A program made the position numbers and the translations under genes. From Diphasiastrum complanatum (Eukaryota; Streptophyta; Lycopodiopsida; Lycopodiales; Lycopodiaceae), in assembly GCA_029204225.1 (NCBI GenBank), contig CM055092.1:60263401-60327400 (forward strand): DNA of 64,000 nt, given 5' to 3'. Each line of letters opens with the position of its first letter. Within the stretch, counting starts at the first letter, position 1. The notes beneath the pieces were generated by a model. The model made no database searches, was not told where the DNA came from, and was given only the letters and a program-made list of their open reading frames with translations. Below are positions 45,404-56,400 of this stretch, piece by piece.

Positions 45404-48400
45404 CTAGCTTGGTTCAATCATTGCTTTACTAATCACTCCAAGTGATGATCTGAACTTCATAAAAGGTGTCCTTTGAAGTGGTTTAGTAAGTAGATCAGCT
45501 ACACATTCATTGCTTGGAACATGCTCCAAAGCAATCTCCTTGGCTTGCACCATTTCTCTCACAAAGTGATGGCATATCTCAATGTGCTTAGATCTTGCAT
45601 GGAAGATTGGGTTAGATGCAAGGTGTTGGGCTGATATATTGTCATTGTAGATGATTGGTGCCTCCTCTGAATCCATGATCTTTAGTTCCACCAATAATCT
45701 CTTGATCCAAAGTACCTCCTTTGTAGTGGTTGTCAAAGCTTTGTACTCGGCCTCAGTTGAAGATAGAGATATAGTTTCTTGCTTTTTTGAAAGCCATGAA
45801 ACCACACCTTCTCCTATGAAAGTTGAATAGGCACTTGTTGATTTCCTATCCCTCTTGTCCCCTGCAAAATCTGAATCACTAAATGCATGAAGGTTAATCA
45901 CATCTCCTCTATATAGAATCCCAAAATCCAATGTACCCGAGATGTATCTTAGAATCCTCTTAGCCTTTTTCCAATGGATATTCAATGGCTTTTGCATGGA
46001 TTGGCTCAACCTACATACACTAAAGCTAAGATCTGGTCTAGTTATAGTGATCCACATTAAGGAACCTATAAGTTGCCTAAACAAAGTGATGTCCATGAAG
46101 GATCTTTCATCATCTTCATTTGGCACTTTTACATCTTGCTCCATTGGTGTGTCAACACTTTTGCATACTTCCATCTTAAACTTCTTCAAAAGACTTTGAG
46201 CATAGTTTACTTGACTTATAAAGATAAAATCAGACCCTCTAAGTACTTCTATGCCTAAGATGAAGTGAAGACACCCTAGATCTACCATCTTGAACTCTAA
46301 GGATAGATCTATCTTGATTTTTTCAATACCATCAACACTATTTCCACTAATGATGATGTCATCTACATAAATGAGTAAAAGTACAATACCAACATCATCA
46401 GACTTAATGTAAAGAGTGGGATCATATTCACTTTGAACAAAAGAAAGTGAAATAAGATAGCAATGTAGTCTTGAATTCCAAGATCTTGAGGCTTGCTTCA
46501 AGCCATAGATGCTTCTTTGGAGATGGCATACTTTGTTCTCCATTCCATGCTTGATGAACCCTTGTGGCTGCTCCATATAGATATCCTCTTCCAAAAAACC
46601 ATTCAAGAAAGCATTAGAGACATCCATTTGACATAGAATCCATCCAAAATGTGATGCAAGTGCAATGATTAGTCTTATTGTGACCATCTTGGCCATGGGT
46701 GCAAAAGTTTCCTCATAGTCTATCCCTCTCTCTTGAGCATAACCTTTTGCAACTAATCTTGCTTTATGTTTGTTAACACTCCCATTTGCATTCAACTTAA
46801 GCTTGAAGACCCACTTGCATCCTATTACATTCCTTTGAGGTCTCTCAACAAGCAACCAAGTTTCATTCTCAATCAAGACATCATACTCATCCAACATAGC
46901 TTTATACCATTCTTTGGAGTTCAATGCATCTTCAACATTAGACGGTTCTTCAAAACTAGATAAAGCATAAGAAGTGGATGAGATACCCTCAACTTGCTGT
47001 CCTTTGCCTTGATATGTGAGCCTTGATGGCTCCACTTTTGCCCTTGAAGATCTCCTTGGTGTGATAGGTGGGTTTGGTGCTTGCTCCTCCATGAGCTCCT
47101 CCTCAAAACCAAGATCTTGCTCCTCGGCCATCTTCTTCTTGATTGTTGGAGCACTTGAGCCTTCTTCAAGCATATGCATATGATGTTCATCAAAGATGAC
47201 ATCCCTTGAAACAACAAATTTGTTCAAGGATGGAAGATAGACTTTGTAGCCCTTGCTTGAGCTTGCATATCCAAGCATGATCCCTCTTGTGGAAGATGCA
47301 TCCTCCTTGGTTCTTGTTTCTAATGGCACATGCACATAACATATACACCCAAAAACTTTCAAGTGATTAAGATTGGGTTTCTTTCCATACAACATCTCAT
47401 AAGGAGTTTTGCCTTCAATTGCTTTGCAAGACACCCTATTCATCAAGTAGTTTGCACATACAAGAGACTCACCCCAAAAGGATTTGGGCAAACAAGCATC
47501 TAATCTTAAAGCCTTAGAACATTCACATAATGTTCTATTCCTTCTTTCAGCAACTCCATTTTGTTGAGGAGTGTAAGGACAAGAAGTCTCTTTCTTGATC
47601 CCTTCCTCCTCACAAAAGGCCTTGAACTCATTGGAGATGAATTCTCCACCATTGTCACTTCTAAGAATCTTGATGCTATGATTATGATGCTTTTCCACAA
47701 ACAACTTGAACTTTACAAAAGTATCAAATACTTGAGACTTGAAGGAAAGTAAGAACACCCAACAATATCTTGAGTAGTCATCAATGAAGGTTAAAAACAT
47801 GGATGAACCTCCATTAGATTTGGTGCTAGCAATGTGCACATCCGAGTGTATGAGTTCAAGAGGATGAGATGACTTTGTGATGGAGTTAGGAAACACCTTC
47901 TTATGTGCCTTGGATAAGGCACAAGCTTCACAAACCTTGTCTTCCTTCCCAATAGACCTTGGTAGGCCTAAAGCATACTCCTCCTTGATCATAGCCTCCA
48001 TGGAACCCGAGTTGACATGTCCAAGTCTTTTGTGCCATAAAGTAAAGGTAGATATCTTGCTCTTCTCGGCCAACATGACAACATTAGTATCCACAAATGC
48101 ATCCAGCTTATAAAGTTTGCCAAGTCTAGTGCCCTTAGCCACTATCTTACCCTTCTTCTTGATGAAACATTCATTTGAAGCAAAGTCAACATTGAAACCA
48201 TTGTCTACCATTTGGCCAACACTTAGTAGATTCTTTGTTATTGTAGGAATGTACAAAACACCTTCTATGTTGATCTTTTTGGAAGATCCTAAGCAAAGGG
48301 GAATGCTACCAACTCCTTCAATCTTACAAGCTTCATCATTTGCTGTATAGATAGACTTTATAGGTCCATCATAAGATAAGAGAGAAGAGAAAAACTCCCT

Positions 48401-49372
48401 TTTACTAGTCATGTGTGAACTAGCACCCGAGTCAATCCACCGAGGATCTTCTCCTTTGAAGCTTGTTGAAGAAAATATGGACATCATGAGAGAGTCCTCA
48501 TGTGAACTCTCCTCCTCCTCCTCTTTGCTCATGTTGGCTTGGCTTTGATCTTGCTTCCTCTTGAAGCATTCCGAGGCATAATGCCCCATCTTGCTACAAT
48601 AGTAGCACTTCACCTTTGATTTGTCCTTCTTGACTTTGGTGGTTGATGGAGATGCCTTTGGGGGTCCTTCTTGATCCTCAAGCTTTGTAGACTTCTTGAA
48701 TGTTGATCCTTTGCCTTTGGACTTGCCTTTGCCTTTGGTGAAGAGAGCTTGGTCATCTCCACCTTGGATGGAAAGCCTATCCATCCTCTCTTGCATTTGG
48801 CTCCTTCTTGATTCCTCGGCCATGAGCGTGCCTTGGAGTTCTTCAAGTATGGGTAGCTTACCCATAATTGCATATCCCTGAACCAAATTGTCAAATTCAA
48901 AGCTTAGTCCATTCAATATGAGTTGAACAAGCTCTTCATCCTTGATAGGGTCACCTATAAAGGCTAGCTCTTTGTTCAATTCCTTTACTCTTAGGACAAA
49001 AGTATGTGCACTCTCTCCTTTCTTTTGATAGCTTCTATAGATTTGATTCTTCAAAGCTAACATTCTAGTTTGGTTCTTGGATTCATAGACCTTTTGCAAA
49101 GTCTCCCAAGCATCTTGAGCTGAAGTGCAATCTCCTACCTCTCTTAAGAGTTCATTTGCAACATTCATTTTTATGCAATGTAGTGCAACATTGCACCTCT
49201 TGATGTATTTGGCTTTTTCTTGAGGATGAATAGGTTCACCCTCCTTACCATTTACAATTTCCATCAGATCTTGCATGATCATGATAGATTCCATTCTAAC
49301 TTTCCATATGGAATAGTTAGTTTTGTTGAGCCTTTCATTAGTATCCAAAAGATATGCATTTATAGATGCCAT
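45404..49372 (-). CDS. Ty1/copia gag-pol polyprotein, intact
   Basis: 1322 residues in one frame, no stop. Gag occupies about 1-300, with a Lys/Gly-rich linker and zinc knuckle CYYCSKMGHYASEC (256-269). Protease has WIDSGASSHMT (312-322). Integrase starts with HKRLGH and CEACALSKAHK (zinc site, 447-491); its catalytic residues are likely D511, D573 (RSDNGGEF) and E609 (QNGVAERRN). RT spans about 845-1090, with QMDVSNAFLNGF, KQASRSW and the catalytic YVDD (1002-1005). RNase H (1160-1300) has FSDSDFAGD, SSTEAEYKA and YNDN. All key residues are present. The product would assemble particles in the cytoplasm, copy the RNA and integrate the cDNA. The first Met fits copia gag starts (N-terminal LNKTNYSIWKVRME). 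A related but dead copy lies at 2.2-4.8 kb. Confidence 0.97.
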   Translation of the reverse strand: MASINAYLLDTNERLNKTNYSIWKVRMESIMIMQDLMEIVNGKEGEPIHPQEKAKYIKRCNVALHCIKMNVANELLREVGDCTSAQDAWETLQKVYESKNQTRMLALKNQIYRSYQKKGESAHTFVLRVKELNKELAFIGDPIKDEELVQLILNGLSFEFDNLVQGYAIMGKLPILEELQGTLMAEESRRSQMQERMDRLSIQGGDDQALFTKGKGKSKGKGSTFKKSTKLEDQEGPPKASPSTTKVKKDKSKVKCYYCSKMGHYASECFKRKQDQSQANMSKEEEEESSHEDSLMMSIFSSTSFKGEDPRWIDSGASSHMTSKREFFSSLLSYDGPIKSIYTANDEACKIEGVGSIPLCLGSSKKINIEGVLYIPTITKNLLSVGQMVDNGFNVDFASNECFIKKKGKIVAKGTRLGKLYKLDAFVDTNVVMLAEKSKISTFTLWHKRLGHVNSGSMEAMIKEEYALGLPRSIGKEDKVCEACALSKAHKKVFPNSITKSSHPLELIHSDVHIASTKSNGGSSMFLTFIDDYSRYCWVFLLSFKSQVFDTFVKFKLFVEKHHNHSIKILRSDNGGEFISNEFKAFCEEEGIKKETSCPYTPQQNGVAERRNRTLCECSKALRLDACLPKSFWGESLVCANYLMNRVSCKAIEGKTPYEMLYGKKPNLNHLKVFGCICYVHVPLETRTKEDASSTRGIMLGYASSSKGYKVYLPSLNKFVVSRDVIFDEHHMHMLEEGSSAPTIKKKMAEEQDLGFEEELMEEQAPNPPITPRRSSRAKVEPSRLTYQGKGQQVEGISSTSYALSSFEEPSNVEDALNSKEWYKAMLDEYDVLIENETWLLVERPQRNVIGCKWVFKLKLNANGSVNKHKARLVAKGYAQERGIDYEETFAPMAKMVTIRLIIALASHFGWILCQMDVSNAFLNGFLEEDIYMEQPQGFIKHGMENKVCHLQRSIYGLKQASRSWNSRLHCYLISLSFVQSEYDPTLYIKSDDVGIVLLLIYVDDIIISGNSVDGIEKIKIDLSLEFKMVDLGCLHFILGIEVLRGSDFIFISQVNYAQSLLKKFKMEVCKSVDTPMEQDVKVPNEDDERSFMDITLFRQLIGSLMWITITRPDLSFSVCRLSQSMQKPLNIHWKKAKRILRYISGTLDFGILYRGDVINLHAFSDSDFAGDKRDRKSTSAYSTFIGEGVVSWLSKKQETISLSSTEAEYKALTTTTKEVLWIKRLLVELKIMDSEEAPIIYNDNISAQHLASNPIFHARSKHIEICHHFVREMVQAKEIALEHVPSNECVADLLTKPLQRTPFMKFRSSLGVISKAMIEPS

Positions 49373-50170
49373 CTAGTCTCCTAATCAAGGACTTGACACA
49401 AATGAAGGTTACTTCTATTGATTTGATTGAAGGTCTACCTTATCCCACTTCTTAGGGACCTGAAAAGATCAGTAATAGACTTCCTATAAAGATCTAAGAA
49501 TGATCTCTAACAAAATCAAATCATAGAATACTAGAAACAATGCACTTGCTTGATTGAAGTAGACAATACTAGTAGAATTGCCCCTCTTTCTATAAAGAAC
49601 ATTAAAGCTTCCAAATGATCTGATAAAGAGTGAATTTCAGCAACCTAATATACTTCCAAAATCACTTGTAAAAGATCTAAATGGAACTTAATGAGGATGC
49701 AACACAATCTACTATCCAATCACAAGCAAAAAATGATCAAAATTGATGAAAAATTGATCTAATTTGGTGCATAAGTCAAGCAAAGGTTGGACTGAACCTA
49801 AATCACTTTAGGAGGTGCCTACTACACCTTAGAACAGCCTTGAAGAGTCCCCAAAACTCTGATCTTCCCTCTCCTTGAATGCTAGAAAGCCTTCTCTATG
49901 AAATCACCTCCAAAACTCGCTTAGAAATCAATGCTTGGAGCAAGCAAAACTTGCTATCTTGGTAATGTGAATTGAATTCAACTTTGCCTCTGGTTTTAGA
50001 CACCTAAACACCTGCAAATGAAGTCACACAACACCAATCTCCAACGTATTTGACTCACTTTGAGTTCTAGAATCAATACTAGATGCTAAGATCCAATCTA
50101 CACAAGATTTAGATAAAAAATTGTGATAAAATTGAATGCAAACCAAGGATTTAGCTCATTTCAGCCTTTA
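49373..50170 (-). other. 5' leader of element D
   Basis: About 800 bases between primer site and gag ATG, AT-rich, without long frames. The length is unremarkable to somewhat long for copia leaders; it may carry packaging signals. Confidence 0.7.
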
Positions 50171-50183
50171 GGCTCTGATACCA
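50171..50183 (-). other. primer-binding site of element D (iMet type)
   Basis: Minus-strand TGGTATCAGAGCC immediately inside the 5' LTR. Confidence 0.95.
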
Positions 50184-50865
50184 TGTAAAAATTACAGCAA
50201 ATAAGGATCCTAAAACACTTGAAATGATGAGGAAAACAATAGATTATGATTTCATAAGATTAGCACAAGTTGAACCATCAAAATCCATCAAAAACCTATG
50301 CTTGAACCTCACTAAATGGCCCAAATCCTTGAAGAAGGCTTCACACGTGTGAAAGTACGGCCTCCCACAGTCTGAGTACTGTACACCAGACCTACATTCA
50401 ATCCTATAATCATTAGTAATCACAAGTACTCAAACAATTATGAACATAGAGAGCAATTGCACCATTATGAGAGAAAAAACATGAAATTGCTTGATTGATT
50501 TTGGTGAGATATCATCACCTATATATACATGATCCATCACGGTTTTGGGCAGGTATGAGTAGCCCTAAACCTATCCCTAATGCTAATTTTGGTGGATCTT
50601 TCATCTCTACCGAGTTAGGGTTGGAATCTTGGAGATCCCTCAACAATGCAAAAATTACCAAAAATAGCTCCTATTTTTTCTCCCTTGTATCTAAGCATAA
50701 TTTGGACTCATTCCAAAGGTTCTAACACTTAGGTCTACTTGAGAACATCCTTATGAATGGAATCCTATGCTATTTGGCACGTGTGACAAGCCACATCATG
50801 ACCATTTAACTATTTACAAGTCATATGACCAAAACTAGTCAAGCTAGAATTGTGAATTTTTAACA
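50184..50865 (-). repeat. 5' LTR of element D
   Basis: 682 bp, the transcription start LTR for the minus-strand element. It has TG...CA ends and abuts the target duplication ACAAC at 50,866. See the separate TATA entry. Confidence 0.97.
50518..50530 (-). promoter_or_regulatory. TATA box candidate in element D 5' LTR
   Basis: Minus-strand TGTATATATAGGTG about 340 bp into the LTR, a strong plant TATA box in a plausible U3/R position. The same site exists in the 3' LTR near 45,043. A perfect palindrome TTCACACGTGTGAA lies about 170 bp downstream. Confidence 0.6.
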
Positions 50866-50870
50866 ACAAC

Positions 50871-51060
50871 TCAACGCAATTTAAGCATAGAAGTATGCTC
50901 TGTGGGCAGCGACAAAAAGACATACGGGCAACAACTATTACTCAATAAAATGGTTTTTCATTTCTAGTGCGAATTTCAAAAACACAAAACTATAGATGGA
51001 AAATATTAGAAAATTTCAGGCCGTCAATCACTGTAACAGTACTTCACACATGGATGAATG
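50871..51060. other. no recognised feature
   Basis: Short AT-rich stretch after the target duplication, nothing assigned. Confidence 0.45.
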
Positions 51061-51420
51061 TTATTGGTCTATTTGAACGATAAAATGGTGGGAAGTCAAC
51101 AAAAGTATCTTTACAAAGGGCCCATTTTGAGCCCATACTTTTCCAAATGATACCTTCAGTCTAAGGGCACCTTTGGGTTTTTTGGGTTTTTCCAACAGTG
51201 GCAGACCGACATCGCCAAACTTATCATCAACCCTAAAACCAGCTGGACCGCTAAATATTCCAAGGGCAGTTACCCACTTTGTACATATACAAAGACTGGC
51301 ATAAATAACATTCAATGCTTGTAAGATAGTTTTTGAAGACACTTGTAAATATATACTACTAGTTGAATCAAGCAATGTAAGTGTTCTTTTTTCAATCAGA
51401 GGTATCTGTAGCCAGCGTTA
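51061..51420 (-). repeat. LTR-like segment, inverted relative to the one at 43.7-44.0 kb
   Basis: On the minus strand, TATGGGCTCAAAATGGGCCC, preceded by AAAGGTGCCCTTAGACTGAA and followed by GTTGACTT, matches the end of the copia LTR at 43,980-44,020. An open 104-codon minus frame over it is incidental. Confidence 0.5.
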
Positions 51421-52719
51421 TCATGCTCAACAAGCTGAAGTTATTACTTCAAGCCATTGTACTCACTATTGATATTAATAAGAGTGCAATTTTTGTCTCA
51501 CTATTGTATTGTTCATTTGAGCAATTTGTATGAATCATTCTTCTTGAATATTTCTATTGCTAACTGTTGCGTTTCCGTTCCTACACGCCTGCGCTCAAAG
51601 CTTTGAGCTTCCGCTGCCGGTCATCCCTACATTTTATGACATGGTTACGATTGGACACCATTAAGGGTCTCAAAATGTGCAGAAATAGTGTATTTTTGAG
51701 GACCTTTGAGCATGAATACCTATTAGATGGTGGTCTGAACCTATTGGATCTCATTACAAGCTTAAAGATATGATGGATTGCCTCTGATTTGAGCCATCAT
51801 GCATCCAATTTGGTTGTTTGAGGCTTAGGCATCATTATGTTGAAGTTTTGCTTGTTGAAGGAGTCCAACAATGCATTGTTCGCACGATCTGAGCCTATGA
51901 TTGCTTGCTGGACCTGATAGAAGCCTCTATGCCTCTCTAATGAATCTTAGAAGAGTGCTTGTAACCTCGGATTGGATGCATATTGGGCTGGAGATGGATT
52001 TTTGAAGATACTACCTTGAAAAAGTGCGCCCTCCTACCTGTTTTTTGGTCAGTTATAGCTCGCACATGTGAAGCCTAGGTGGCAAGGGTAATGTGACAAC
52101 TGTCTTGTAGACCTACTCTCCCTCCATGTTGTGCTTTACAACAACCAATTTGGTGTCCTGTAGAGAAAGTTATGGCCATCGGAAGTTTGGCAATTTTTGA
52201 GCTAAAATTTGCAAATTTTCCGTAATGTTCTGATGCATGCATGCATGTAACTCAATGTAGTGCTTTTCTGTTGATGAAAATGTATGGATAGACCTGTATG
52301 CGTGTTTGGATGCATGGTACATGGGTGTTCAGTAGATTGATCAGAGAAAATTTCAGTCATGAAGTTATTTTAGCAATTCTAGCTCAAAAAAGTTGATTTC
52401 CCAGTTACTAGGCAATTTATGTAAAAAATTTGATTTTTTTCAAAATCACTACATGTCATATCTGATGCATGCGGGATGTTTTGGAATCCTTTCGAAATGT
52501 GATGGTAATTGTGAAACTACTAAATTGATGCTTTAGATCGATTTTCAAAATTTAGGTCCATATCAAACGAAATTTGAAAATCCCAGTTTACGTAAAATTT
52601 GAAGTAACCATGGATGTTTTGGATTTGTTCAAATTCGTTGGTTATTGATCAAACAGAAATTGCTTGTAAAGTGAATGATCTCACTGAGTGAAATCAGTCA
52701 GTTTTTGAGGTCAGAGTAA
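51421..52719. other. no recognised feature
   Basis: Stops in all frames. Some phrases (AGAGAAAGTTATGGCCATCGG) look like transposon leader or intron sequence, but no domain or terminal repeat is identified. Confidence 0.4.
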
Positions 52720-53208
52720 TGTTACGTCCATGTCCAATATGTGAGATTCGGAATAATTTATGACATGGATAGAAGGTCACTCTAGTGTATGTGGTTATTA
52801 GTTATGCCTTGTCATTCCGGACTTGGTTGGTAAAATAATTAATAATCATATGAGGGCCCAGATCTGGAATTGGACATAGGAGCACTTGCATGGTGTTTGA
52901 CTGCTATAGTGCAAGAATAGGAGGTCATTTGCTATTCCAGGTTGCATGGGGATCCTAAGAGAAATATTCTCTCCTCTTGGGAGAGAATATATACTAGTGG
53001 AAATTCGCCAAGCTCCCTATTGGTTTACTTGATCCTTGTAGCCAGGGTCCTCTCCTCTCTTGCATTCATTCACCATGGCATGGGGGTGAAGTGGTTAGGG
53101 TATTGACTAGCCATTTCCTATTGGTTGGGTGGTTTTGCTCCACATGTGTCTTTTTGGTTGCATGCAACATGATCTCATCGGATCTTCACTAGGTGATCTT
53201 TACAATAG
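52720..53208 (+). repeat. solo or truncated gypsy LTR
   Basis: TGTTACGTCCATG at the start resembles TGTTATGTCCATG at 5,356, and the shared words GGTTGGGTGGTTT and GGGGGTGA recur in order. The right end near 53,208 is approximate. No polypurine tract precedes it and no primer site follows, so it is a solo LTR or broken copy. Confidence 0.6.
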
Positions 53209-53358
53209 TTGTACACAATGACAATATAACAATTGGTAATCAACACACTTAGACGATTGAGGACTCAACGAGACAAGATACATCACATAATACACATGCA
53301 CAAGGTATTCAAAATTCTACTATTCCCTATTGAATTCTAACTAAAGTTTTATATGCCA

Positions 53359-53363
<5 letters not shown>

Positions 53364-53431
<68 letters not shown>
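53364..53431. repeat. (CA)n microsatellite
   Basis: About 33 CA units directly at the left edge of the tandem repeat block. Confidence 0.97.
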
Positions 53432-56400
53432 CTAATTAAGAAATGCTCTCATGATTTACTTGCTTGTTTCGGTCACTATGATCACAATGAACGAACTGTC
53501 TTGAGTTCTTTTGATCAGACTTCGTACAACACTCTAAATGTTAACAATGAAAAAATTCGTGTGAACAGTCTTCTAATCCCCTCAATATGGTTGTTGCTAC
53601 TAACATTTATGAAGAGTTGAAGTGCCATGAAATGATCGTGAATTTACTACTTACTGATGCTTAACTTTTATTAACGAGGTCTCCTTTGAAGTGTAGTGCT
53701 TTTTGTTTAAACCTTTGGTTACACTTCAACTATTTCTGATATAAATGGTATGAAGGGTTTAGCTATATGACTTGGATTGGACCTGTCTGTTAAAGTCTAT
53801 ATATACTTATTTGTGGACGGTAATGCTCTAACAATTTGAAATTGATAGTGCAATAAACATTTTTCTTATAGAAAAAAAGGGATGGTGTTCCGATATTTTC
53901 AAAAGGGTAATGGCAAATAGTTTTGAACTCTACTATAAAACTAGTCTGGATGTAATTGTCTACTTTAGTCATACTTTTGTAATTGTTGACTTTCAAGCAC
54001 TGATTATACACTGTTAACCTTATAATGTTGTAACTTTGAGTAAAGCTGAAACAATGTCCGACTTTTTACTCATAATATGGACAAAATTAGAGTCACCTAA
54101 CTTGGCAATGACTACTTGTTGCGACATGGATAACAACTGAGAGTATGTGTAGACACCTGTAGTTCCCACAATAATGTCCCTGTTCTAACACGATTGTTGT
54201 TGTGGATGGATGTAGGTGAGCATATTCTTCTCAACTCGGAGCTTCTGGTGGTTGTTAGGTTTGGTCAATATGATATGTTTGACTGTGATGACTCTATACG
54301 AATTTGATTTACTTTAATATTCGTATGTTTGGTATTGTGGTGATAATGTACAGTTTTGTTTAGATTTGTTAGGTTAAAAAACACACACACCACACATGTG
54401 TTGGAGAGCATTCCCCTCCAAAATCCAACCATACTTGGCTAGATTTGCCTTGTAAAATTTCACCAACAATATTGGGTTTTCAGTGTTTCAAAGTTACTAT
54501 TGACATGACTATCTTACATGGGTTCTTTGTCTTTCATTATTGTGTCCGTTACTACACTATTGTGTGTATTGGACAAGGTAATCTCACTGACAAGTTTCAA
54601 ATATGTGATTTTCTAGCCATACAGCCTCCTACATTATGGTTGTATGAATTGAGAAATGCTTCTCATACAGTTATGTCACTACTAGACTGGGGTAAAGTTT
54701 GGCTAGTATAATGAACTAGTTCGGAATTATATTATTATATCTTGAGTGTTTATCTCGGTTCTAGAATGCTATTGAAAAATCTTAAGACATATTTGATGGC
54801 ATCATCTTTGAGAAAATATGGTTGTCTTTTGATATGATGACATGACACTATACGAATTTGATTGAGTTTAAGATTCGTATGTGTTGTATTGTGGCGATTA
54901 TGTTCAGTTTTGTTTAGATTTGTTAGGTACAAACACACACACACACACCACTCTTGTGTTGGAGAGGATTCCTCTTGAATATCCACCCATACTTGGCTAG
55001 ATTTGCCTAGTAACATTTCGCCAACAATACTGGTTTGTCAATGTGTCCAATTTACACATGACATAACTATCCTACACGGGTATGCACTTTATCTTTTATT
55101 GTCTTGTCCCTTACTACATGAGGCATTATAACCGGTATTGGACAAATTAAGCTCATTGATAAGTTTCAGTTACTTGTTTTTATAACCATACGACTTGCTT
55201 ACATTATGATTATAAGACTTTTCCTTCTTATGCAGTTACGTTACTTCCTATAGACTGGTGTAAAATTTGCCAGGGTTGTTGCTACTAACGGGTATGAGGA
55301 GTTGAAGTGCCATGAAATGATCATGAATTTATTACTCGTTGATGCTTAACTTTTATTAACGAGGTCTCCTTTGAAGTGTACTGCTTTTTGTTTGAACCTT
55401 TGGTTACACTTCGACTATTTTTGATATAAACGTTATGATGGGTTTAGTTATATGACTTGGATTGGACCCGTCTGTTAAAGTCTATATATACTTATTTGTG
55501 GACGGTAATGTTCTGACAATTTGAAATTGATAGTGCAATAAACATTTTTCTAATAGAAAAAAAGAGATGGTGTTCCGATAAGCATTTTGAAAAGGGTAAT
55601 GGTAGATAGTTTTGAACTCTACTATAAAACTAGTCTGGATGTAATTGTCTACTTTAGTCGTACTTTTGTAATTGTTGACTTTCAAGCACTGATTATACAC
55701 TGTTAACCTTATAATTTTGTAACTTTGAGTAAAGTTGAAACAATGTCCGACTTTTTACTCATGATATGGACAAAATTAGAGTCACCTAACTTGGCAATGA
55801 CTACTTGTTGTGACATGGATAACAACTGAGAGTATGTGTAGACACCTGTAGTTCCCACAATAATGTCCCTGTTTTAACACGGTTGTTGTTATGGATGGAT
55901 GCAGATGAGCATATTCTTCTCAACTCAAAGCTTTTGCTGGTTGTTAGGTTTGGTCAATATGATATGTTTGATTGTGATGACTCTATACGAATTTGATTTA
56001 CTTTAATATTCGTATGTTTGGTATTGTGGTGATAATATGCAGTTTTGTTTGGATTTGTTAGGTTCAAAAACACACACACACACATTTAATTAAGAATTGT
56101 TCTCATGATTTACTCGCTTATTTCAGTCACTATGATTACAATGGACGAACTGTCTTGAGTTCTTTTGATTAGACTTCGATGCCATGAAATAATCGCGAAT
56201 TTACTACTTGTTGATGCTTAACTTTCATTAACAAGGTTTCCTTTGAAGTGTATTGTTTTTTGTTTGAACCCTTGGTTACACTTCGACTATTTCTAATATA
56301 AATGATATGATGAGTTTAGTTATATGACTTGGATTAGACCTATATGTCAAAGTCTATATATACTTATTTGTGGACGGTAATGCCTTGACAATTTGAAATT

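Larger units (their letters stand above)
44708..50865 (-). mobile_element. complete Ty1/copia retrotransposon D (6.16 kb)
   Basis: Two 682-bp LTRs (44,708-45,389; 50,184-50,865) with TG...CA ends, a perfect 5-bp target duplication ACAAC (44,703-44,707; 50,866-50,870), an iMet primer site, a polypurine tract and an uninterrupted gag-pol frame. The LTRs differ by eye at two sites only, both G/A. This is the hallmark of a recent insertion that could be autonomous. It landed about 15 bp from the end of the foldback array. Confidence 0.97.

Noticed and set aside
45942-48900. Plus-strand and alternative-frame ORFs of 60-98 codons
   Set aside because: Shadows of the intact copia polyprotein on the minus strand.
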